This document shows, piece after piece, positions 8,553 to 16,744 of a DNA stretch of 33,921 nt. Numbering within the stretch: the stretch's first letter is position 1; each line of letters begins with the position of its first letter. Under the pieces are notes generated by a model that made no database searches, had not been told where the DNA came from, and worked only from the letters and a program-made list of their open reading frames with translations. The position numbers and the translations under genes were made by a program. Origin of the DNA: CAYLPU01 sp964385635 (lineage in GTDB: Bacteria > Chloroflexota > Anaerolineae > B4-G1); contig CAYLPU010000052.1 of the NCBI GenBank assembly GCA_964385635.1, forward strand, positions 1 through 33,921, given 5' to 3'.

Positions 8553-8604
8553 CGAGAGACCCCGCTTGAGGAGAGCATTCAAAAGCATAGGAGGCAGGCG
8601 ATGA
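8545..8604 (+). CDS. Possible 19-residue leader peptide before acyltransferase 4
   Basis: A very strong ribosome-binding site (GAGGAGGAGG, 8531-8540) inside the end of the previous gene precedes ATG 8545. The short frame is basic (MANERPRLRRAFKSIGGRR) and its TGA overlaps the ATG of the next acyltransferase. This could be a translational-coupling leader or chance. Nothing else shows it is made. Confidence 0.25.
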   Translation: MANERPRLRRAFKSIGGRR

Positions 8605-9827
8605 ATACGGAAGTTGTCGAAACACAAACTAATCACCCCCATGGAAGAACTGTGCGCCTTCACTATCTCGATTGGTTGCGCGTCGTCCTCATCTTGGGCG
8701 TCTTCGTTTATCACGCCGTGAGTCCCTTTCGTGCGGGGTTCGACTGGCACATTACCAACCCGGAGCGAAGCGTCACGCTGACCTCCATCTTGGTCTTTAT
8801 CTGGCCTTGGGCGCTGCCGCTGTTCTTTCTGGTTGCGGGTGCCGCCAGCATGTTCGCCCTCCGCCGGCGAAGCAACCGGCAGTACATCAGCGAGCGAGTG
8901 GCTCGGCTGCTAATCCCCCTCGTCGTTGGCACCATCTTGCTCTCGCCACTCCAAGCATATCTCGAGGCGCTGAACGAAGAGAGCTATCAGGGACCTTTTC
9001 TTAGCTTCATCCCCGGGATGCTGGCCGAGCTCACATCAGGCAATCTGCTCACTCCGCTAACGTTCACCAGGTGGGGCTTCCACCTCTGGTTCCTGGCCTT
9101 CTTGTTCGCATATTCTCTTCTGGCATTGCCTGTCTTTAACTGGTTCAAAGGAGACGCGGGGCAGTCGTTCATCTCCTGGCTGGGCCGTCTGGTTGAGAAA
9201 CGGGGCGGGATCCTCCTATTCCTCATTCCATTGGCGCTGGCGAGGGTTCTCGTCCAGCCATTCGCTCCTGAAGAACATGGTTGGTTGGATTTCGTCTACT
9301 CCTTCCTCTTTTTTATATTGGGTTACATCCTCTATTCAGACGATAGATTTGTGAGTGCCGTTCGAAGAGATCGCTGGCTGTTGGTTGCGGGCGGTCTGCT
9401 GAACCTGGTTGCCTTTGGTGGACTATTCGCAGCACTCGGCGACACAGCCCTCGAATGGGTCCAGACCGAGACTTTCGTCTTTCCGGGGTCCATCATCGGC
9501 ATCTTCCTCTTCACTCTAAGCAGCTGGTGTTGGGCACTCTGTGTTCTGTACCTGGCGATGAAGTACCTGGATTTTACCAGCAAATGGCTGGTGTACGGCA
9601 ACGAAACCATCATGCCCTTCTACCTTTTCCACCAGCCGGTGATCATCGTCATCGCCTTTTTCGTCGTGCAGTGGGATGCGGGGATTACGGTGAAGCTACT
9701 GGTCGTCGTCCTCGGCTCCCTCCTGGTTTCACTCGGCCTGGTTGAGTTCGTCAAGCGCATAAAGGTGCTTCGGGGATTGTTCGGCATAAAGATCCGGCGC
9801 CGGGAAATGCCATCAGCGGAAAGTTGA
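8601..9827 (+). CDS. Acyltransferase-3 family membrane protein (4 of 4)
   Basis: 408 residues with about ten membrane helices. The signature is LHYLDWLRVVLILGVFVYHAVSPFRAGFDWHITNPE, followed by PLFFLVAGAASMFALRRRSN; the spacing and the DWH motif match acyltransferase 1 (TPIDWHLKNAD). The C-terminal region IMPFYLFHQPVIIVIAFFVVQWD is likewise close to LPFYLLHQTVILIVGWW in copy 1, so copies 1 and 4 are the closest pair. GGAGG at 8590-8594 supports ATG 8601. It is the last gene of the acyltransferase array. Confidence 0.88.
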   Translation: MNTEVVETQTNHPHGRTVRLHYLDWLRVVLILGVFVYHAVSPFRAGFDWHITNPERSVTLTSILVFIWPWALPLFFLVAGAASMFALRRRSNRQYISERVARLLIPLVVGTILLSPLQAYLEALNEESYQGPFLSFIPGMLAELTSGNLLTPLTFTRWGFHLWFLAFLFAYSLLALPVFNWFKGDAGQSFISWLGRLVEKRGGILLFLIPLALARVLVQPFAPEEHGWLDFVYSFLFFILGYILYSDDRFVSAVRRDRWLLVAGGLLNLVAFGGLFAALGDTALEWVQTETFVFPGSIIGIFLFTLSSWCWALCVLYLAMKYLDFTSKWLVYGNETIMPFYLFHQPVIIVIAFFVVQWDAGITVKLLVVVLGSLLVSLGLVEFVKRIKVLRGLFGIKIRRREMPSAES

Positions 9828-9909
9828 ATCGTAATCCCTGTGGAATGTCCAAGCCCGATTTCATTAATTCAATCTTGAATGGAAAAGGAGGAAGACAAGG
9901 AGCGAGAAA

Positions 9910-11212
9910 GTGTTTTCTAAAGTCTATCGATCTATGATGGTTAATCTAGCCACAAATCGCTCATTGACAACCCTCGCGCTTATTGCCGTTCTGACGATCG
10001 TGTTGGCAGCCTGCGATGGCTCGGGCGCCAATGCGTTACACGATACTTCGTGGGAACTGGCATCTCTGGCCGGGAACGGTGTGCTTCCCGGCACGACGAT
10101 CACGATCGAGTTCTCGGGCGACCAGGTTTCCGGTTCGGCGGGCTGCAACCAGTATGGAGGCAGTTATCAGGCCAGGGGAGATAGCTTGAGCGTTAGCGAT
10201 GTTTTCTCGACCGAGATGGGTTGCCCTGGAGCCAGAAGGTATCTTGGAACAGGAGGGGGCATACCTCGCGGCCCTGAGAGCCGCTGCCACGTATCAGATC
10301 GCCACTGACAGGCTCGAGATATTTGACGAGGCAGGCGTCCAAGCCCTGGTGTTTGTCACGCCGACCGGCGGCTCCACCTCCCAGGTGAACGAGACGCCCG
10401 ATCAATCTGGAGAGCCGGAGACGGTCGAGAAACTGGCCCCGATTGACCGCGTCGAGATCCTGGTGGCAGAGTCTTTTCCGCCGCAGTACTTTGTGCTGGT
10501 CGAGTCGGGGCTGCCCAACGGCTGCGTTGAGTTCGACAGATACGAGGTGACCCGCGATGGCGACATGATCCGAATAGCGATCATCAACCGGGAGCTCGTG
10601 GGGATGGCCTGTACAGACGTGTATGGAACGGTCGAGCACAACATCCCGCTGGGCAGCGATTTTGATCCCGACACGATGTACACCGTCCTGGTCAATGATG
10701 TCGCCGAAACGTTCGTCACACAGGATGCAGCGCCGACGCCGACCGCAGAAATTCTAGAGGTAACGCCATCGCCTGCCATCGAACATCCAGCAGGATTCAA
10801 GCAATATCAGGATTCAGTAGTCGGAGTTTCTGTCTTCGTGCCTGAAAGCTGGGTAGTGGTCGAGGTTGACCCTGGCCGGTTGGCGATTCTTCAGTCGTAT
10901 CCTGAAGGCAAGTACATAGGTGGGGAGGGCTTTGAACCAGGGGACACAAAGTGTGACCTAAGAATCCGCCCACCCGATATCGACGTGTCCAGCCACATTC
11001 AACAGTTAAAGTCCGACCCCACCGTTACCATCGTTTCCGAGCAAGAGATTGCCCTACAATCCGGCAAACCTGGTACGAGGATAGAAGTGGAGAGTATGGG
11101 TCGCTCCCTCTCGTTGATCACCGAGGTCAACGAGAGGGTAGTTGTGCTGGCCTGTTTTGGAGAACTCGCGCCGTTTGATGAGATCACAGTCACCCCAAGT
11201 GCTAACGAGTAA
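9910..11212 (+). pseudogene. META-domain (HslJ-like) lipoprotein, frameshifted
   Basis: The first frame (GTG 9910, AGGAG at 9898-9902) gives a signal peptide with lipobox VLAAC and a META domain start, TSWELASLAGNGVLPGTTITIEF, then GSAGCNQYGGSY and STEMGCP. The second frame resumes with EPEGILEQEGAYLAALRAA and LEIFDEAGVQALVF, which completes the META domain, and continues for about 290 residues with two further extracytoplasmic segments: one around LVESGLPNGCVEF, one ending in a PsbP-like stretch (QYQDSVVGVSVFVPESWVV). One extra G at 10228-10229 (CCTGGAGCC) explains the break. META proteins are often linked to heat-shock or motility; here the role is unknown. Whether the shift is biological or an assembly error is open. 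Confidence 0.8.
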
Positions 11213-11266
11213 AGGTCCAGCGAAGACGATGTAGCCAAAGAAAGGGAGCAAAAGGAGGCATAAAGC

Positions 11267-11869
11267 ATGAATATCCTAGTCGCGTGTTTCTCTCAAACCG
11301 GGAACACGGCCAAGATTGCACGCGCGATCTATGAAGCGGTATCGTCTCGAGGACACGAGGTCTACCTGAGAGAGATCGGTGAGGTCACGGCAGAGTGCTT
11401 GAATGACTATGACCTGGTCTACCTGGGTTCCGCCTGCCACGACACGGACCTGGCAAAGCCGGTCAAGCAAATTCTGGAGCGAGTTGCCAGTTTACCACCA
11501 TTCAAGCTGGCGGGCTTTGCTACCCACGCTACGCAGATGCCTGAAGACGGCGAGAGAGCGCGAGAACTGTACGAGAGATGGGCCGGGAACTGTATCCGGA
11601 CCTTTCATCAGGTGAGCGAAGAAAAGCAGATCGCGTTCCTGGGCTACTTTCACTGCCAGGGCGCACCGTCTCCTCCAATTGAAGCATTCATCCACAACAC
11701 GATCGTGACAGATCAAGACGAGTGGGAAATGTACATCGAGGAAGTGAGAAAACATCCCACTGAAAAAGACTTGCAAAAGGCGAGAGAATTTTCCTACCAA
11801 GTCCTGACCAAGTGCAAAGGAGATTCGAGAAATAACTATCAAACCACACGAAAACAGAAAATCAGATAG
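11267..11869 (+). CDS. Flavodoxin family protein
   Basis: The 200-residue soluble protein starts MNILVACFSQTGNTAKIARAI, with the phosphate-binding loop SQTGNTAKIA (9-18) of FMN-binding flavodoxins, and the YDLVYLGS strand at ~48-55. Such proteins shuttle electrons or act as NAD(P)H-dependent flavoproteins. The C-terminal ~50 residues are charged and lack a known domain; the final QTTRKQKIR looks added. AAAGGAGG at ~11250 supports ATG 11267. The following CPBP fragment is in the same reading frame, separated only by this gene's TAG stop and one codon. Confidence 0.85.
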   Translation: MNILVACFSQTGNTAKIARAIYEAVSSRGHEVYLREIGEVTAECLNDYDLVYLGSACHDTDLAKPVKQILERVASLPPFKLAGFATHATQMPEDGERARELYERWAGNCIRTFHQVSEEKQIAFLGYFHCQGAPSPPIEAFIHNTIVTDQDEWEMYIEEVRKHPTEKDLQKAREFSYQVLTKCKGDSRNNYQTTRKQKIR

Positions 11870-11872
11870 CCC

Positions 11873-12262
11873 ATGGACCGGCTACTGGAACGATGGAACG
11901 CGTTGGTATCCAGCCTGATACTGGGCGTGTTGTGGGCATTCTGGCATCTGCCGCTCTTTTTCATCCCCGGCACAACCCAGCAGCAGATGGGCAACCCCGT
12001 CCCGATGTTCACTGGCTTTGCGGTGGAGGTCGTGGCGATGTCGGTGCTCTTGACGTGGATATACATCAACACCGCGCGCAGCATTTGGGGAGCGATCCTG
12101 TTTCATACAGCCTTGAACTATATGATGAACCTTGTGCTCATGGTGACGAATGGTACTATGGGGTCGGCCGCATACTCCACAGGGACAATCGGCCTGGTGA
12201 CACTCGCAGTGATCGTGGCCGCGGTCCATGGAGCCAACTTGAAACGAGGCTCGCATGAGTGA
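11873..12262 (+). pseudogene. N-terminally truncated CPBP intramembrane protease
   Basis: 129 residues matching the C-terminal half of CPBP (CAAX-type/Abi) membrane proteases: RWNALVSSLILGVLWAFWHLPLFF with His25, and LFHTALNY with His78 and Asn82. The first motif, EExxxR, and the preceding helices are missing, so the glutamates needed for activity are absent. No ribosome-binding site is seen. It directly follows, in frame, the flavodoxin stop codon, which suggests a deletion joined the two genes. Its own stop overlaps the start of the complete CPBP gene (ATGA), as expected of a former tandem pair. Confidence 0.72.
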
Positions 12263-13082
12263 ACATAATACAAACATCTTTGCAGGACGCCCTCTGGTCG
12301 CCTTTTTTGCGTTGAGTTTTTTGCTCTTCCTTGTGTTCTTTGTGGCAGCGGGGATCGCGTTCACGCTGGAGGCCCCTGCCTGGCTCCAGTACCTGACCCA
12401 GGCCCTCTCATCCTGGTCGCCCAACTTTGCCGCCGTGATCGTGACCGGAGCGGTCAGCGGCGGTGCAGGCGTGCACAAGATGCTGAGTGGCTTTCTGAAA
12501 TGGCGGGTCAAGCCGATCTGGTACCTGGTCGCGATTGGCGCTCCGACCGCGCTTGGTTTTGCCGTCGCAGGGATTTGCTACCTGCTGGCAGATCGCCCAC
12601 CGGGTGTGCTCGCCAGTTTTACCGTTACGACCTTCTTGGGCACGGTGTTGAATCACCTGTTCCGGGGGCCATTGGGCGAGGAGGCCGGCTGGCGGGGTTT
12701 TGCCCTGCCTCGGTTGCAAGCGCGTTACAGTGCGTTGAAATCTAGCCTCATCCTGGGGCTGGCCGTGGTGGTGTGGCATATACCCACGTGGTTCATTCAG
12801 GGACTTTCCGGCGGAGAGTTGCTCGTCTTTATCGTGTCGTTCGTGGTTGCTCTGATGTCCTTTGTCGTGGTGATGACTTGGCTGTATAATAACACAGAAG
12901 GCAGCCTGTTGCTGGCAATGCTGATGCACCTGACCTTTAACGTCGCGCTCATGCTTGCAGTGATGCCGCTGGAAATGCAGATGGCTATCCTGGCAGGATT
13001 GTACCTTATCTTTGCCCTGGTCGTGACGCTCGTCACCGGCCCGGGCAAACTGTCACGGCGATCCGAGAAGGTGACGGAATAA
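12255..13082 (+). CDS. CPBP family intramembrane metalloprotease
   Basis: 275 residues with about eight membrane helices and all CPBP motifs: GEEAGWRGFALPRL (Glu142, Glu143, Arg147), VVWHIPTWF (His175) and LMHLTFNVA (His225, Asn229). Relatives include Rce1-type prenyl proteases and bacterial proteins for peptide maturation or self-immunity; the substrate here is unknown. The start overlaps the truncated CPBP gene by eight bases, so it depends on coupling or on an internal ribosome-binding site. The sequence is close to the fragment upstream, consistent with tandem duplication. Confidence 0.87.
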   Translation: MSEHNTNIFAGRPLVAFFALSFLLFLVFFVAAGIAFTLEAPAWLQYLTQALSSWSPNFAAVIVTGAVSGGAGVHKMLSGFLKWRVKPIWYLVAIGAPTALGFAVAGICYLLADRPPGVLASFTVTTFLGTVLNHLFRGPLGEEAGWRGFALPRLQARYSALKSSLILGLAVVVWHIPTWFIQGLSGGELLVFIVSFVVALMSFVVVMTWLYNNTEGSLLLAMLMHLTFNVALMLAVMPLEMQMAILAGLYLIFALVVTLVTGPGKLSRRSEKVTE

Positions 13083-13171
13083 GACAGAATAAAGGGAGGT
13101 GTTCATGCTGATTGACGGCTAGATCAGACCTGGATATATTGACGATCAATCTTGAAAAGGAGGGTAAAACT

Positions 13172-13993
13172 ATGGAATCACAAACTAGAAAACAAAGCAT
13201 GGTCTGGGGTGGTCTGCTGATCCTTTTCGGCGTGATGGCGCTGGTGGAAGTGTACACCGATCTCACGGCCTGGACGTGGATCGTCATACTGGCCGCAGCC
13301 GGATTGGGCGTATTTGGCGTCTACCTCACAGATCGTTCCGACTGGGGGTTGCTCATCCCAGCCTACGTGCTGTGGGCGATTGCCGGGTTGGTTGCGCTGA
13401 TCGAGTTGAATATCTTACAAGACCCGTTCATCGCCACCTACGTTCTGACGGCCATCGCGCTGCCGTTCCTGGTAGTCTTTCTGCGCAACCGCGACCAGTG
13501 GTGGGCGCTCATCCCGGCCTATGTCTTGCTGATCGTCGGCGTGATGGTCGGGCTGACCGAGTTGAATGTTCTGCCGGACGACTTCGTCGCCACTTACGTC
13601 CTGGCGGCCATTGCGCTGCCGTTCCTGGTGGTCTTTCTGCGCAACCGCCAGCAGTGGTGGGCGCTTATCCCGGCCTATGTCTTGCTGGCCGTCGGCGTGA
13701 TGGTCGGGCTGCTCGGACTAGGGGTGCTCACTGACCTTTTGGTGCCGGCTTACGTCATGTTTGCCATCGCCATCCCGTTCTTCGTGGTCTACGTGCACAA
13801 CACCAAGCAGTGGTGGGCGCTCATTCCTGGCGGGATCCTGGCCATCATCGGGCTGTCCTTTCTCATCGCCGAAGCGGCGGTCCAGTACGTTGCGCCTGTG
13901 GCGTTGGTCATCGTAGGCGTCTGGATACTGGTGCGCCAGTTCGCGCGCAAAGAGCCGGTTGGCCCGGAGGCCGATCAACCCCTGGCTGAGTGA
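13172..13993 (+). CDS. Membrane protein made of four 52-residue repeats
   Basis: 273 residues, almost entirely membrane helices. After two N-terminal helices, a 52-residue unit recurs four times: [RN]x[DQ]QWWALIPAYVL, a glycine-rich helix, an E-L-N-V-L turn, and YVLxAIALPFLVVFL. The copies begin near the DRSDWG, RNRDQWW, RNRQQWW and HNTKQWW motifs. At DNA level the period is exactly 156 bp, with ctgccgttcctgg at 13460 and 13616, and the middle two copies look about 90% identical over their first ~95 bases. AAAGGAGGG upstream sets ATG 13172. I know no named family; similar small membrane repeats occur in bacterial DUF proteins. Neighbours suggest an envelope role. Confidence 0.8.
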   Translation: MESQTRKQSMVWGGLLILFGVMALVEVYTDLTAWTWIVILAAAGLGVFGVYLTDRSDWGLLIPAYVLWAIAGLVALIELNILQDPFIATYVLTAIALPFLVVFLRNRDQWWALIPAYVLLIVGVMVGLTELNVLPDDFVATYVLAAIALPFLVVFLRNRQQWWALIPAYVLLAVGVMVGLLGLGVLTDLLVPAYVMFAIAIPFFVVYVHNTKQWWALIPGGILAIIGLSFLIAEAAVQYVAPVALVIVGVWILVRQFARKEPVGPEADQPLAE

Positions 13994-14099
13994 GCGCGGC
14001 CGGCGCGAGTTGTTGGGTTCATCGTCAGACCGCGTATCCATTGTAACAACCGATCTTGAACAGATGAGTCCATATATATCATTAAAGAAGGAGGAAACC

Positions 14100-14513
14100 A
14101 TGTCTGACCGAGAGTACCACGGAAAAGAAGACGAGAAACAAGCGGAGAAAGGGGATGAGAAGTGGCACCGTGACCCACTCAGCGCCATCGTGTGGGCCGC
14201 TATCCTCATTTGGATCGGCGTAGTGCTGCTCATAGGAAATATGGGGCTTCTCGACAATCTGAGCATCCTGGGCCGCCGCGTAGAAGCATGGTCGTTTGGC
14301 TTCCTCGGGGCCGGAGCGATAGTGCTTCTGGAGGTGGTCGTTCGCCTGCTCGTGCCGGCCTACCGGCGGGCGGTGGGAGGCACCCTCGTTTTCGCTGCCA
14401 TCCTGTTGGGCGTCGGGTTGGGGGAGATAGTGGGCTGGGTTGTGATCGGGCCGCTGGTTCTGATCGCGCTCGGCGTGTCTGTATTGCTGCGCGGCCTTTT
14501 CCGGCGCGGCTGA
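14100..14513 (+). CDS. Small membrane protein, LiaF/DUF5668-like
   Basis: 137 residues with a charged N-terminal tail of about 25 residues (many Lys, Glu, Asp) followed by four membrane helices: SAIVWAAILIWIGVVLLIGN, the WSFGFLGAGAIVLLEVVVRLL stretch, a GGTLVFAAILLGVGL helix and a final IGPLVLIALGVSVLLRGLF. The layout is that of LiaF N-terminal/DUF5668 membrane domains, often found with stress-response regulators. AAGGAGG at ~14090 is well placed for ATG 14100. It probably belongs with the repeat protein upstream; both are preceded by an ATCTTGAA-containing leader. Confidence 0.75.
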   Translation: MSDREYHGKEDEKQAEKGDEKWHRDPLSAIVWAAILIWIGVVLLIGNMGLLDNLSILGRRVEAWSFGFLGAGAIVLLEVVVRLLVPAYRRAVGGTLVFAAILLGVGLGEIVGWVVIGPLVLIALGVSVLLRGLFRRG

Positions 14514-14578
14514 CCGACACTGGAGGGCCTGCCCAGCCTATAGCCGGCCCAGATTGAACAACTGAATATCGTATCAGG

Positions 14579-14624
14579 GTAACCCTTCGGCTAAACTCGG
14601 GACAAGTTCGCTCAGAACAGCGCC
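14579..14624. repeat. Degenerate copy of the interspersed CTTCG...CTCAG repeat
   Basis: CCCTTCGGCTAAACTCGGGAC followed by AAGTTCGCTCAGAACAG resembles two diverged units of the repeat at 14799-14845. A half unit (TTGTCGAAGGG) also occurs near 14692. Apart from these relics I see nothing between 14514 and 14745. Confidence 0.5.
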
Positions 14625-14745
14625 CCGCATCTTTTGCCCACCGGTTGATGTGAAGGAAGCGTGGCAGGGGATGGCTTGATCTGATCTTGTCGAAGGGTTG
14701 TGCATTTGTGTGAGCGCCACCGTCAGGCATAATTGGGGCGGACAA

Positions 14746-15074
14746 ATGGCCACTCCACTCTTGACCACCAAACTCTGTATTCCCCCGTCCGGCCCGATCC
14801 TTCGACTACACTCAGGACAGGCCCTTCGACTATGCTCAGGACAGGCCTGGTCTCGCGCCCACGCTTGATCGAGCGGTTGAACACAGAACTCCGGCGCAAG
14901 ATGACGCTCATCTCCGCCTCGGCCGGCTTTGGCAAGACCACGCTGCTGGGCGAATGGGTCGCTGGCTGCGACCGGCCCGTCGCCTGGGTCTCGCTGGACA
15001 AGGGCGACAACGACCCCGTTCGCTTCCTCATCCATTTTGCTTCCGTGCTGCAAGAGATTGATGGGGACATTTGA
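14746..15074 (+). pseudogene. MalT-like (STAND) regulator stub, broken
   Basis: ATG 14746 starts MATPLLTTKLCIPPSGP, the usual N-terminus of MalT-type LuxR regulators. The next family segment, LVSRPRLIERLNTELRRK, appears in a different frame right after two tandem interspersed repeats (14799-14845). It continues through the Walker A motif SASAGFGKTTLLGEW and WVSLDKGDNDPVRFL to a stop at 15074. Only about 100 of the usual ~900 residues remain, so the tetratricopeptide and LuxR DNA-binding domains are lost. The following 78 bases to the end of comM contain no recognisable continuation. Confidence 0.82.
14799..14845. repeat. Two tandem units of a short interspersed repeat
   Basis: CCTTCGACTACACTCAGGAC (14799-) and CCTTCGACTATGCTCAGGAC (14823-) are 24 bp apart and differ at two positions. 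This repeat type is scattered in many Anaerolineae-like genomes, to my recollection; in translation it gives peptides such as STTLRTGPSTMLRTG. Here it sits inside the MalT-like gene exactly where the family linker should be. Confidence 0.85.
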
Positions 15075-15152
15075 GCAGGCGCTAGCGTGGTGTCTGCGGA
15101 AAAGCATAGACGCTGCGCCCGCCTGGGTGAGTTGGGAGGTATAGAGCGCCTG

Positions 15153-16676
15153 TCAGACCATCCGCCGCGGCCGGTACTGGATCGCCTCCGCCAGATGCGC
15201 TGTCTCAATCCGCTCGCGCCCCGCCAGGTCCGCGATCGTGCGTGCCAGTTTCAGGATGCGGTGGAAAGCGCGGGCGCTCATCTGGAGTTGCTGCATCGCG
15301 GCGCGCACCAACCCCCGGCCCGTCTCGTCCAACTGGCAGATCGTCCGTACCTCGGTCGGTCCCATTCCCGCGTTGCATGAGAGCGGCATGCCCGCGAAGC
15401 GCTCCCGCTGCACCTCTCGCGCCCGTTCCACCCGCGCCCGGATCGCCTCCGATCGCTCCCCCAACCGCTCGTCGGTCAGTTTCTGGTAATCCACCCGTGG
15501 CACCTCGACGTGGATGTCAATGCGGTCCAGGAGCGGCCCGGAGATGCGCTTCTGGTAGCGGGTCACCGTCGCCGGGCTGCACGTGCACTCCCGCACCGGG
15601 TCGCCGTAGTAGCCGCAGGGGCAAGGGTTCATCGCCGCCATAAAGATGAAGTTGGTCGGGAAGGTCAGCGTGCCGGCGGCGCGCGCGATCACCACCTTAC
15701 GATCTTCCAGCGGCTGCCGCAGCCCCTCCAGCGTGCGCGTGCCGAACTCGGGCAGTTCGTCCAGGAAGAGCACTCCCCGGTGGGCCAAGCTGATCTCGCC
15801 GGGACGCGGCCAGTGACCGCCACCGACCAACCCGGCGTAACTGATGGTGTGATGGGGCGCGCGGAAGGGACGGTGCCGGATCAGTGGTGTGTCCGGGGGC
15901 AACATCCCCGCTATGCTGTAGATCTTCGTCACATCCAGCGATTCCTTGATGGTCATCGTGGGCATGATGGAGGGCGTCGAGCGGGCCAGCAGCGTCTTGC
16001 CCGCTCCTGGCGGGCCAGTCATCAGGACGTTATGACCACCAGCCGCGGCCACCTCCAGCGCCCGCTTGACGTGCTCCTGCCCCTTGATCTCCGCAAAGTC
16101 GGCCGCATATTGCGGAGGCGGCAGCGAGGCCGGGTCCAGGTCGGGCGCGCAGGGCGGGATCGAGCGCAGCCCCTGCAGATGGGCCACTAGTTGGCCCAGG
16201 CTTTCGACCGGGATAACCTCCAGGCCGTCAATCAGGGCTGCCTCTGGGGCATCGGCGGCGGGGACAAAGAGGTGGCGGAGGCCCTGCTGGTGGGCCAGCG
16301 CTGCGATAGGCAGGACGCCGTTGACGTGGCGCAAGGAACCGTCAAGGGAGAGTTCGCCGACGAAGAGCGCGTCCTCGGTGGCCTGGGGCCACGCCTGTTC
16401 CGAGGCGATGAGCACACCCACAGCGATGGGCAGGTCGTAGGCTGGGCCTGCCTTGCGGATGTCTGCAGGGGCCAGGTTGACGGTGATGCGTTTTCCGGGA
16501 AAGACCAGGCCGGAGTTTTTGACCGCGGCCCGCACCCGTTCGCTCGATTCTTTGACCGCGGCGTCGGGCAGGCCGACGATGACCAACGACGGCATCCCAC
16601 GGGAGGTGTCCACCTCCACATCGACGAGGACACCCTCCAGACCGACCAGGGCGCAACTGGTGACTTTGGCGAGCAT
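15153..16676 (-). CDS. comM: ComM/YifB family Mg-chelatase-like AAA ATPase
   Basis: 507 residues, the usual family length. The N-terminal Lon-protease-like domain begins MLAKVTSCALVGLEGVLVDVEVDTSRG and includes SSERVRAAVKNSG and NLAPADIRKAGPAYDLPIAVG. A Mg-chelatase-type AAA domain follows, with Walker A GPPGAGKTLLAR and FRAPHHTIS; the C-terminal part has NPCPCGYYGD and CTCSPATVTRYQKRISGPLLDRIDIHVEV. ComM is a hexameric helicase that promotes branch migration during natural transformation. AGGAG lies 7 nt before the start. Two promoter-like repeats precede it. It is convergent with the decayed MalT-like gene. Confidence 0.93.
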   Translation of the reverse strand: MLAKVTSCALVGLEGVLVDVEVDTSRGMPSLVIVGLPDAAVKESSERVRAAVKNSGLVFPGKRITVNLAPADIRKAGPAYDLPIAVGVLIASEQAWPQATEDALFVGELSLDGSLRHVNGVLPIAALAHQQGLRHLFVPAADAPEAALIDGLEVIPVESLGQLVAHLQGLRSIPPCAPDLDPASLPPPQYAADFAEIKGQEHVKRALEVAAAGGHNVLMTGPPGAGKTLLARSTPSIMPTMTIKESLDVTKIYSIAGMLPPDTPLIRHRPFRAPHHTISYAGLVGGGHWPRPGEISLAHRGVLFLDELPEFGTRTLEGLRQPLEDRKVVIARAAGTLTFPTNFIFMAAMNPCPCGYYGDPVRECTCSPATVTRYQKRISGPLLDRIDIHVEVPRVDYQKLTDERLGERSEAIRARVERAREVQRERFAGMPLSCNAGMGPTEVRTICQLDETGRGLVRAAMQQLQMSARAFHRILKLARTIADLAGRERIETAHLAEAIQYRPRRMV

Positions 16677-16744
16677 ACGCGACTCCTGACAATCGTGTAG
16701 TCTACAGTGCGAAGTGAGATTACGTTTCTACGTGCACCGGAAAC

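Noticed and set aside
14574..15208. Minus-strand frames with CPEHSRR and VLSIVEG peptides
   Set aside because: These peptides are translations of the interspersed repeats and the antisense of the MalT-like stub, not a gene.
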